In this document: piece after piece, positions 7,627-14,319 of the stretch
How positions within the stretch are numbered: position 1 is the first letter of the stretch
How the letters are laid out: every line of letters starts with the position of its first letter
NCBI GenBank assembly: GCA_051004815.1
Contig: JBPCJY010000001.1
Location: 1-28,523, forward strand
Reading direction: 5' to 3'
Origin: JBBQXY01 sp051004815
Lineage (GTDB): Bacteria; Chloroflexota; Ktedonobacteria; Ktedonobacterales; Ktedonobacteraceae
Length of the DNA: 28,523 nucleotides
Position numbers and translations under genes: made by a program
Notes under the pieces: generated by a model
Seen by the model: only the letters and a program-made list of their open reading frames with translations
The model's database searches: none
Told to the model about the DNA's origin: nothing

Positions 7627-8778
7627 ATGACAACCGCACTGATCTATGATCCAATATTCTTAGAGCACAAAACACCGCCCAATCACCCGGAGCGACCACA
7701 ACGCGTGGAAATGGCGATGAAAGTCCTCGAAGCCCTCAACTGGCTGGAACGCGCTGGGCTGGTTGTCATGCCGCCTCGTGCCGCCTCCGTAGATGAACTG
7801 GCCCTGGTGCATGATCGTGACTATATACAAGAGATACAAGACGCGGCAGAGGAAGCGGCCACGAAAGCGGAACAGGGTGGTCGGGACACCTATTTCTTTG
7901 CCACCGATACCTACATCTCCGCGCAATCCTACGCGGCGGCTATCAAAGCTGCGGGTGCGCCACTGACGGCTATCGACGCGCTCATGCGTGGCGAGGTTGA
8001 CAATGCCTACTGTCTGGTGCGACCACCTGGTCATCATGCCTTGCCGGATGATGCCATGGGCTTTTGCCTCTTCAATAATGTTGCCATTGCCGCGAAATAT
8101 GCCCTGGAACAGCACGGCCTGGAACGTGTCATGATTATCGACTATGATGTGCATCATGGCAACGGCATACAAGATATATTTTATACCGACCCGCGTGTGC
8201 TCTATTTCTCGGTTCACCAATCTCCATTCTATCCCGGCACGGGCCTTTCCGGTGAACGCGGAGAGGGAGCCGGACTCGGCACAACGATCAATGTGCCTTT
8301 ACCGGCCAACACCGGTTTTGAAACCTATGAACCCGTCTTTAGACAAGTTATGGCCCATGCCGCCGACCGTTTTAACCCGCAACTTATCCTCGTTTCGGCT
8401 GGCTTTGATGCTCACTGGAACGATCCCCTGGGGCAGATGAACCTTTCTACCTCTGGTTTCGCCAAACTGACTGGCATTATCATTGAACTGGCCCAATCGC
8501 TGTGCAATGGGCGTTTGGTGATGGTGCAAGAAGGTGGCTATAGCCTGGATGCGATGGGAGCTGGCGTAGCAACCTGCATCAACTTATTGTTGGGCGATGA
8601 TGCCGCGGTGGATAGTCTCGGCGCAGGCCCCAACCCAACGCCGCCATTTCGCGTCAATAGCGACGCACTGATCGCTGAATTGCGTCGCATTCATGGCCTG
8701 ACCGGCTATCGTATGCGCAACGCTCCCAAACCCGATATCGCACGCTTGCGCCGTGAAGTTAAAGGCCCTGATGCTTAG
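7627..8778 (+). CDS. Histone deacetylase/AcuC-like family zinc deacetylase
   Basis: A 383-residue zinc amidohydrolase of the arginase-deacetylase fold, class II HDAC/AcuC/acetylpolyamine amidohydrolase group, which removes acetyl groups from lysines or polyamines. ATG 7627 is chosen over an upstream in-frame TTG at 7600 because AAAAGG precedes it. Early motif NHPERPQR; active-site histidines in RPPGHHALPDDAMGFC (H136, H137); zinc ligands D174 and H176 in IDYDVHHGNG and D261 in SAGFDAHWNDPLG; the catalytic tyrosine is in EGGYSLDAM. Members include AcuC, which reactivates acetyl-CoA synthetase in Bacillus, but polyamine deacetylases share all these motifs, so the substrate is open. It sits between sucCD and a GNAT acetyltransferase (15-base gap), an arrangement that recalls acuC/acuA. 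Confidence 0.92.
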   Translation: MTTALIYDPIFLEHKTPPNHPERPQRVEMAMKVLEALNWLERAGLVVMPPRAASVDELALVHDRDYIQEIQDAAEEAATKAEQGGRDTYFFATDTYISAQSYAAAIKAAGAPLTAIDALMRGEVDNAYCLVRPPGHHALPDDAMGFCLFNNVAIAAKYALEQHGLERVMIIDYDVHHGNGIQDIFYTDPRVLYFSVHQSPFYPGTGLSGERGEGAGLGTTINVPLPANTGFETYEPVFRQVMAHAADRFNPQLILVSAGFDAHWNDPLGQMNLSTSGFAKLTGIIIELAQSLCNGRLVMVQEGGYSLDAMGAGVATCINLLLGDDAAVDSLGAGPNPTPPFRVNSDALIAELRRIHGLTGYRMRNAPKPDIARLRREVKGPDA

Positions 8779-8793
8779 AGAGGCAAGGAAGCA

Positions 8794-9657
8794 ATGCCAC
8801 GCAGCTTTGAAGAGGTGCGCGTACTGACACTTGATGATGTGCCACAGGTCATACGATTGCTGCAAACTTCTGAATATATCTATCAACGCTTTACGTTGGA
8901 AGAACTCTCCATCATTCTCTCACATTATCCTGGCTTAGGCATCTTTAATGGGCCTTCTCTACGTGCCTTTCTCCTCTCGCAAACAATCCATGCTCCCTCT
9001 GCTTGGATTGCCGGCTTTTGTGTCAGTTGGACGGAGAGCAAGTCTTACCAGAAGTTACTTAGCACCTTGCTCACACAGCTGACACCTCTGTTAACAGCCC
9101 GCGGGGTACGCTATCTCCATTATTCGGGCAACGACATCGAACGCGACTGGTTGCGTAATGTCCTCCTGACAAAAGGATTTGCGCCCTATCGCCAGCTCTA
9201 CGCCTTCGATAAATTCGATTATCGCATCCCCGCCGAGGGCAATCAGCACATCACTATTCGTCCCATGGAGGAGCGTGACATACCAACATTGTTGGCTATT
9301 GAGCAAGTCTGTTTTGAGGAGCTATGGCGGTACAATGCCGTCTCTTTTCGAGATATTGCCGCGACCCATCCCTATTTCGTCGTGGCGGAAATAGATGGTA
9401 ACGTTATCGGCTATCAATTCAATGCCCTGGACACTGAGTTCGGCTATCTGGTACGTATCGCCGTTCATCCTTCCGCGGAGGGTAAAGGCATCGGTATTCG
9501 CTTAATGGCTGAGGCCATCCGTTTCTTTGAAAAATTGCGTGTGTTGCGCATCATGCTGAACTCACAGAGTGACAATACGCATGCCCATCGTCTCTACGAA
9601 TGGTTTGGCTTTGTGCGCATTGAGCAGATTGGCTTCGTCCTACGAAAAGTAATATAG
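8794..9657 (+). CDS. GNAT-family N-acetyltransferase with two GNAT-like domains
   Basis: A 287-residue acetyltransferase that would move an acetyl group from acetyl-CoA to an amine. ATG at 8794 follows AGGCAAGGAAG. Residues about 1-145 look like a degenerate GNAT domain (EVRVLTLDDVPQVIRLL start, no clear acetyl-CoA loop). Residues about 150-287 form a typical RimI-like domain: ITIRPMEERDIPTLLAIEQ, VIGYQF, the acetyl-CoA loop VRIAVHPSAEGKGIGIRLM, and the C-terminal HRLYEWFGFVRIEQIGF. The gene is 15 bases after the deacetylase and is almost certainly cotranscribed with it. It could be the opposing acetylase for the same target, but single-molecule targets such as antibiotics or protein N-termini are equally possible. 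The stop lies three bases from the end of the convergent cyclase gene. Confidence 0.88.
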   Translation: MPRSFEEVRVLTLDDVPQVIRLLQTSEYIYQRFTLEELSIILSHYPGLGIFNGPSLRAFLLSQTIHAPSAWIAGFCVSWTESKSYQKLLSTLLTQLTPLLTARGVRYLHYSGNDIERDWLRNVLLTKGFAPYRQLYAFDKFDYRIPAEGNQHITIRPMEERDIPTLLAIEQVCFEELWRYNAVSFRDIAATHPYFVVAEIDGNVIGYQFNALDTEFGYLVRIAVHPSAEGKGIGIRLMAEAIRFFEKLRVLRIMLNSQSDNTHAHRLYEWFGFVRIEQIGFVLRKVI

Positions 9658-9660
9658 TGC

Positions 9661-11589
9661 CTACACAATCCCCGAAAGAGACCATACATCCAGTGGGGCA
9701 GACTTGTTTTTGACCTGTAGAGGAGCCAGCTTTGAAACTTTCACATGCTGCCGCACCTGTATAAAAGTTGAGTGATTGAGCAGGATATTGTTGTCTGTCG
9801 CATTGTTTTGGAGGCGAGAAGCAATATTCACAGCATCGCCGATGGCAGTATAATTCTGTAGGCGTCCCTGTGAACCAAGATTACCGACAACCCCTAGTCC
9901 TGTATTGACGCCAAAGCCAAAGGCAATTGGTATGCCCTGCGGGTGCTCTTGCTGGTATTTCTGGACCGCCTGACGCATATTCCATGTGGCCCGCACAGCA
10001 CGCAAGGCATGATCTTCCTGGAGCAGTGGGGCATTGAAAATTGCCATCAGCGCATCCCCGATAAAAGCCGTCAGTGTGCCTTCCTCATCCCAGATTTCTT
10101 TCACCATGATTTCCAGGTAGGTGTTGAGCAGCGTCATCATCTGCTCCGGGGGCATAGTTTCGCTCAAACGCGTATAGCCACGAATGTCGGCGAAGACCAC
10201 TGAAATTTCTTTGGTCTCGCCACCCAGGTTTAGGGCCTTGGGGTCTCTGATCAATTGTTGCACGACGTTGGGATGAACATAGCGTTCAAAGATGCGCCGA
10301 ATCTGTTTGGCCTTGGCCTCAGAGCGTTTGAGTTCTGTCCGATCATCAATCACCAGTGCCATACCAATATGATTATTTTGTGTATCAAGCAAAGCCGACA
10401 CGTAGAGATTCAGGTTCACATCGCCAGAGCCGGGGATTTCACAATCTACCGAATTGTTCACCATCGTGCCGTGTTCATGTTGCACCCTGGCATTGTGTAA
10501 CAACTCGCTAATTCCGACCTGGGGCCTGTCTTTAAACACCTCTTGAAAATGTTTCCCGACCGCATTGCGCGGATTGATACGCAGGATTTTCGCGGCAGCA
10601 TCGTTGAACGTCGTTACGATACCGGCTGAGTCGGTGGTAATCACGCCATTCGCGATAGAAGAAAAGATGTTATCCATATACTGCTTGTCTTCGTTGACCT
10701 TGCGTATCGTTTTATTCAAGTCAGCGAAGAGGCGAGCATTGTCAATGGCGATGGCGGCTTGATGGCAGAAGGCCAGCAGCAGATCGCGGTGCTTTGGCCC
10801 AAACAGATTCGCATTAATGCGACTATCAACATAGACCGCCCCGATGCAGTGATTGCGCACAACCAGGGGCGCACACATGATAGAGCGGATACCATAGGTC
10901 ATAATGCTTGCTTGTGCCTTGAGCGCATCATCCAATTGGGCATCATCGGTCAAAACCGGTTCGCGAGTTTGGACAACACGATTCACTGTACTGCGACTGT
11001 TTTTGTAGGCTGTTCTATCAATGGGTTGCCCCGCTTTGTCCAGGGCGATGGTGAAATCAATTTCGTTGGTCTTAGGATTGTCAGGATTGATCAGCGCAAG
11101 GAAGCCTCGCTCCGCGTTGACAAAGCTGATGACCTGCTCCATCACTAAACGTAAGACCTCGTCGAACTCTAGCGTCGAATTGAGCATTTTCGCGATGTTA
11201 TACAGCGTCTCTAATTCGTTGCGCTCACGTTTCAACGCGTTGATGCTGTTTGAAATATCTTCCCGTTCAAATGGCGCGTGGAGGGGCTGAGAGGTAGTAG
11301 TCATTTGATGGTTGGGACTGCGCCCAGCTTGCCCTTGCAAAAGTTGTAACACTTGTTGCAACGAGTTATTGAGCCGACCTAACTCCAGATCGGCGTTACG
11401 GCTCAAATGCAGAGAATCGCTCAGTAGACGAATACGCGGATTACTGCCTTCACCGGCGTATGTTCCTTCGACCGCCATCTCTAGTTTACGCGTGTGATCG
11501 TGCAGTGTACGCGAAATACGCAGCAACATTTCTCCAATCGAGCGTAAATCGTTGCTCGCCTTTGCCGCTACATCAGGTGATACGGTCAA
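9661..11589 (-). CDS. GAF-PAS class III adenylate/guanylate cyclase, cytoplasmic
   Basis: A 642-residue nucleotide cyclase without membrane segments. It starts at TTG 11589 behind GGGGGGAC. Order: helical N-terminus (1-120), GAF domain about 125-300 (LETLYNIAKMLNSTLEFDEV... VYVDSRI), PAS domain about 308-430 (IFSSIANGVITTDSAGIV), a short linker helix, then the cyclase domain from about 455. Metal aspartates are D468 (VVFADIRGYT) and D512 (FIGDALMAIF); the transition-state pair N588 and R592 lies in NYTAIGDAVNIASRL. The site that normally holds the substrate-specifying lysine (K-F-I/M-G-D) is alanine here, A508 in GTLTAFIGD, while the partner position has threonine T581. The metal and transition-state residues suggest activity, but substrate choice (ATP, GTP or other) is uncertain. 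GAF and PAS could sense small ligands or redox state. Confidence 0.93.
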   Translation of the reverse strand: MTVSPDVAAKASNDLRSIGEMLLRISRTLHDHTRKLEMAVEGTYAGEGSNPRIRLLSDSLHLSRNADLELGRLNNSLQQVLQLLQGQAGRSPNHQMTTTSQPLHAPFEREDISNSINALKRERNELETLYNIAKMLNSTLEFDEVLRLVMEQVISFVNAERGFLALINPDNPKTNEIDFTIALDKAGQPIDRTAYKNSRSTVNRVVQTREPVLTDDAQLDDALKAQASIMTYGIRSIMCAPLVVRNHCIGAVYVDSRINANLFGPKHRDLLLAFCHQAAIAIDNARLFADLNKTIRKVNEDKQYMDNIFSSIANGVITTDSAGIVTTFNDAAAKILRINPRNAVGKHFQEVFKDRPQVGISELLHNARVQHEHGTMVNNSVDCEIPGSGDVNLNLYVSALLDTQNNHIGMALVIDDRTELKRSEAKAKQIRRIFERYVHPNVVQQLIRDPKALNLGGETKEISVVFADIRGYTRLSETMPPEQMMTLLNTYLEIMVKEIWDEEGTLTAFIGDALMAIFNAPLLQEDHALRAVRATWNMRQAVQKYQQEHPQGIPIAFGFGVNTGLGVVGNLGSQGRLQNYTAIGDAVNIASRLQNNATDNNILLNHSTFIQVRQHVKVSKLAPLQVKNKSAPLDVWSLSGIV

Positions 11590-11690
11590 GCAAGTCCCCC
11601 CATCTCAAAGATTACTGCCATGGTAGAGAGCAGACCGCACAAAGTAGAAGGGCATGCATCTCTCTTTACTATAGACGTTCACGCCCTCCA

Positions 11691-11696
11691 ATTATA
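11691..11696 (-). promoter_or_regulatory. Candidate -10 box of the cyclase gene
   Basis: On the minus strand this is a perfect TATAAT, about 100 bases before the TTG start of the cyclase. No convincing -35 box is found at 16-18 bases upstream, so it stays tentative. Confidence 0.3.
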
Positions 11697-11727
11697 TCAC
11701 AGCAAAATTGGGAAGTGTGCTGCCGTG

Positions 11728-12627
11728 CTACACCCCTTCTTTTTGTAAGTACTCCGTAAATGAGGTTGGTGTAAAACCAAAATCGCGCTCAACACTCTGC
11801 AAATCGGTCGTGTTGTTAAACGTAAACAGCGTCATCGCCGCCTTTGTCAGCGGCGGCTTGGGCAATAATGCCTCCATCACTGCCGCCCCTATTCCTACCA
11901 ACAGCATGGGAGCAGGTGCTTTGATACGCGACTTGTGCATGACATGCAGCAATACGTCGATCACCTGCGTAAATGAGTAATAGGCAGGCCCACCAATGAC
12001 ATATGTTTTCTTGTTAGTACCTGTTGGATCTGCCAGCACTTTCAGAATTACCGTCACCACATCTTCCACATAGATCGGCTGAAACAAGATGTTACCCCCT
12101 CCGATGAGCGGCACGACGGGCGCGGAACGAATAAGGTCGGCCAGCCCCTTGATGAACGGTGCTCCTTTGCCAAAAAGCACCGAGGGCTGAATAATAGTCC
12201 AGTCCAAGCCGCTATCCTTCACCATCTTCTCTGCCAGGAAGCGGCCCTGCATGTAGCTACCCGCTTTGTCTGGCCTGGTGCCTAAGCCGCTAATCTCCAC
12301 GATGCGCTGCACGCCCGCCTCTTTCGCGGCTTTCACCAGGTATGATGTCCCTTGCACATTGGTTTCCGCGTAGCTATTACCCGCCGACTGCTTGTGGTCG
12401 GCAGTAATGAACGCCGCGTGAACGACCGTCTCGACACCATTGAGCGCGGCCTTCAGTGACGCGGGTTGGGTAGTATCTCCCTGTATCAATTCCACTTTTC
12501 CGGCTGGTAATACGTTCGCGGCCCGTTTTGTATCGCGCACCAAGCAGCGCGGACATTCCCCCTGCTCCACCAACCGCGCAACGAGGTGTCTCCCAATATA
12601 GCCTGTTGCTCCAGTTATAAGTATCAT
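11728..12627 (-). CDS. Atypical SDR / NAD(P)-dependent epimerase-like protein (NmrA/NDUFA9-like)
   Basis: A 299-residue Rossmann protein of the extended/atypical short-chain dehydrogenase group. The ATG at 12627 is right behind TGGAGGG; a longer frame to 12660 lacks a site and adds only MILNKPKLEGA. The dinucleotide loop GATGYIG (residues 6-12) opens the protein (MILITGATGYIG). VVHAAFI and a V-x-G-T-x-x-L-V-x-A-A helix follow, then IVEISGLGT and LDWTIIQPSVLFGKG. The classic Y-x-x-x-K pair is absent, as in NmrA- and NDUFA9-like members that sense NAD(P) or act on quinone- or lipid-linked substrates. A C-terminal domain (about 200-299) shapes the substrate site. It precedes the cyclase on the same strand by 138 bases, so a shared transcript is possible but the genes are not tightly packed. 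Confidence 0.88.
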   Translation of the reverse strand: MILITGATGYIGRHLVARLVEQGECPRCLVRDTKRAANVLPAGKVELIQGDTTQPASLKAALNGVETVVHAAFITADHKQSAGNSYAETNVQGTSYLVKAAKEAGVQRIVEISGLGTRPDKAGSYMQGRFLAEKMVKDSGLDWTIIQPSVLFGKGAPFIKGLADLIRSAPVVPLIGGGNILFQPIYVEDVVTVILKVLADPTGTNKKTYVIGGPAYYSFTQVIDVLLHVMHKSRIKAPAPMLLVGIGAAVMEALLPKPPLTKAAMTLFTFNNTTDLQSVERDFGFTPTSFTEYLQKEGV

Positions 12628-12660
12628 AGCACCCTCCAATTTGGGTTTGTTGAGTATCAC

Positions 12661-12676
12661 GCACGAAGAGTCGTGC
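12661..12676 (-). promoter_or_regulatory. Short perfect hairpin in the leader of the SDR gene
   Basis: GCACGA and TCGTGC flank the loop AGAG, 34 bases upstream of the SDR start codon. It may be an operator half-site pair or a small leader hairpin. No function can be assigned. Confidence 0.3.
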
Positions 12677-12773
12677 CTGTATGCTATTGCTGTTACCCAT
12701 AAGACGCTAGAAACAGCACAATCAAGTACCCTATCTTTCTGTGTTTAAGTATAGCGAATGCATGCTGGTATGA

Positions 12774-13054
12774 CCAGAGAGTAGCCACATGAGAAAAGAG
12801 GTGGGCCAACTCATATATAGGGGTAAGAATTTCATATCTATGCCCCTGCCAGTGAGTATATCCTTGCACTCAAAATCACCGCGGGCCGCCAAAAAGACCT
12901 TGCTGATTGTGCTATACTACTTCCGAAAACAAAAATCCGGACACGTAAACAAGCTCAGCAGGTATTGGATCGGTACATCTTACCGAGCGGGCAACAGAAT
13001 AATGCCGAAAGTATCGAGAATGCACTGAACCGACTTTTTGGGAGAGAAGGTTGA
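12774..13054 (+). pseudogene. C-terminal remnant of a nucleotidyltransferase-like gene (DUF6036-type)
   Basis: Frame 2 from about 12830 to the TGA at 13052-13054 reads HIYAPASEYILALKITAGRQ, then KDLADCAILLPKTKIRTRKQ and AQQVLDRY, ending NRLFGREG. The pattern 'Y-A-P-x-x-E-Y-x-L-A-x-K-x-x-A-x-R-x-K-D-x-x-D' is what I know from the C-terminal half of MNT-like/DUF6036 nucleotidyltransferases. The preceding piece, MRKEVGQLIYRGKNF from 12789, is in frame 3, so at least one frameshift lies near 12825-12832. The nucleotide-binding half (G-S-x-x-x-D-x-D) is missing. The TGA is followed after two bases by the ATG of the next gene, so the pair was an operon, as in nucleotidyltransferase-based toxin-antitoxin or defence modules. 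That role is inferred. Confidence 0.6.
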
Positions 13055-13056
13055 TC

Positions 13057-13629
13057 ATGAAATTTGAAACCCTGCGCCTCATGGCACAAGATTACGCTGA
13101 CCGACACAAAGAACCGCCACCGCTCCCTGCAACGATTGATACCATGGCGTACGCCTAACAACGAATTTGCCAGGGAGAAGACCCCTGGACAGCCTTGGGA
13201 GATTTTTCTAATGCCTGGTATGGCTACGCCAAGCACATCCGTCCCGATCTGATCAAAGATTCTTTGACCAGGCCTGAGCAGGAAACCGAACGGACCCGCC
13301 CTTGGGGGGCTTTCTGCGCTGCTTCTGTCGAGTATCTTTGTGAGCTCTTTCATCAACCCTGCTCGAAGTGGGCACATGATCCTTACTATATCCTGGCAAC
13401 CCCTTGGTGGAATATGCTGCGACCAAATGATCCGGACGCACAAGAATACCTCCGTAGAATTACACCGCCACCTTTTGCTCGTCGCAACATCTTTTGCAGT
13501 AATCGGCTCTATCAAAATAAATATGAGATGTACGAATGGATTCAGGAAGCCATCATCAAGGGCATAACGGACGTGCATGAAATCCAGCGTTATGCTCGGC
13601 AGAAAGAAATCAGCTTGTACGGAGCCTGA
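13057..13629 (+). pseudogene. Unrecognised gene interrupted by one in-frame TAA
   Basis: ATG at 13057 follows AGAGAAGG. The frame encodes MKFETLRLMAQDYADRHKEP and more, hits TAA at codon 34 (13156-13158), then stays open without any shift to 13629, giving 190 positions in all. After the stop it reads QRICQGEDPWTALGDFSNAW, RPWGAFCAASVEYL, a conserved-looking ATPWWNMLRP and EWIQEAIIKGITDVHEIQRY. The reading on both sides has similar amino-acid style, so a single base change is the simplest cause; CAA to TAA is one step. There is no membrane segment and no known motif; it is acidic/aromatic-rich and probably soluble. It directly follows the nucleotidyltransferase remnant (two-base gap) and was likely its partner. 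A restart downstream, for example at TTG 13195, would make a 144-residue product. Confidence 0.65.
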
Positions 13630-13685
13630 GTCCATTCAAGAAACTTCTGTAGGATGAAAACCCTGTTCATCAGGAGAAGTATCAC

Positions 13686-14122
13686 ATGAACACCCTTCCT
13701 AACGGAAAATCGATTGACATGGACATGCTTGAAACCGCGATGGAAGACTCGGACCTGGCGAACAGGTATTTCTTGAATCTGCTTACAGGCGAAGTGGTCT
13801 TCTTTTCAGACTATCTCGGCCTGCCCGACGAGGATGAACGCTTGTTGGAAGAAATCGACGGCAGCAACGACTACATTGCCATTGAGCGTATCCCTCTCAT
13901 GAAGCCTATCAGTGGATGGTCGATTTCGTGGATGACATGGTCGCTCCAGCCGACGAACAGGCCGCCGAAAAATTATCCATCGCCTTAAATGGCAAAGGTG
14001 CGTTTCGCCGCTTTAAAGATACGTTACATCGCGTTGATGAGCAATGGCTGCAAGCATGGTATCAGTGGAGAGACAAGCAGCTCAAAGCGGCTGTCGATGA
14101 GTGGCTCAAGAGCGTTCTCTAG
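13686..14122 (+). pseudogene. UPF0158-family protein with one frameshift
   Basis: A member of uncharacterised family UPF0158, about 145 residues. ATG at 13686 follows AGGAGAAG. Frame 3 gives the N-terminal part (IDMDMLETAMEDSDLANRYF, LNLLTGEVVFFSDY, YIAIERIP). At the short C run 13892-13894 the reading must change to frame 2, which gives SHEAYQWMVDFVDDMV, GKGAFRRFKDTLHRVDEQW and WLKSVL up to the stop at 14120-14122. Restoring one C rejoins the two halves exactly into the family pattern 'I-P-x-x-x-E-A-Y-x-x-M-x-x-F', then 'G-x-G-A-F-R-R-F-K-D-x-L'. The function of the family is unknown to me. The loss of one base in a short homopolymer can be real or a sequencing error. It lies 56 bases after the preceding broken gene. 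Confidence 0.8.
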
Positions 14123-14190
14123 CTTGCTTCTTCCTTATCTTTATAGATGAGTTTATCACCAAAGCTGTATCAGAGCTCATTTTCATTTGA

Positions 14191-14316
14191 GTTGATACGG
14201 TCGATGACACATGTCGTGGAAACGGTGAGCATACAATTGCAATTGAACGCAAGACGTATCCTCGCTTCAAGCGGATCTTGACGACGAAAGGTATTGAAGA
14301 GATGTATACTCTATAA
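14191..14316 (+). other. Possible short coding remnant before the histidine kinase
   Basis: Frame 1 is open from 14191 to TAA 14314-14316 and reads like a protein end (HTIAIERKTYPRFKRILTTK, then GIEEMYTL). No start codon, ribosome site or family is visible. It may be the tail of another decayed gene in this patch. Otherwise 14123-14319 shows nothing. Confidence 0.25.
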
Positions 14317-14319
14317 AGT

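Noticed and set aside
7582..7627. Riboswitch or leader regulating the deacetylase gene
   Set aside because: Only a simple hairpin with a four-base loop is present; no multi-stem or conserved ligand-binding core is visible.
12910..12918. TGCTATACT extended -10 motif
   Set aside because: It lies inside the nucleotidyltransferase remnant, where the bases encode D-C-A-I-L; likely chance.
12955..13635. 226-codon open frame on the minus strand
   Set aside because: It is antisense to the plus-strand partner gene, whose frame explains the sequence apart from one stop; no start signals or family features on the minus strand.
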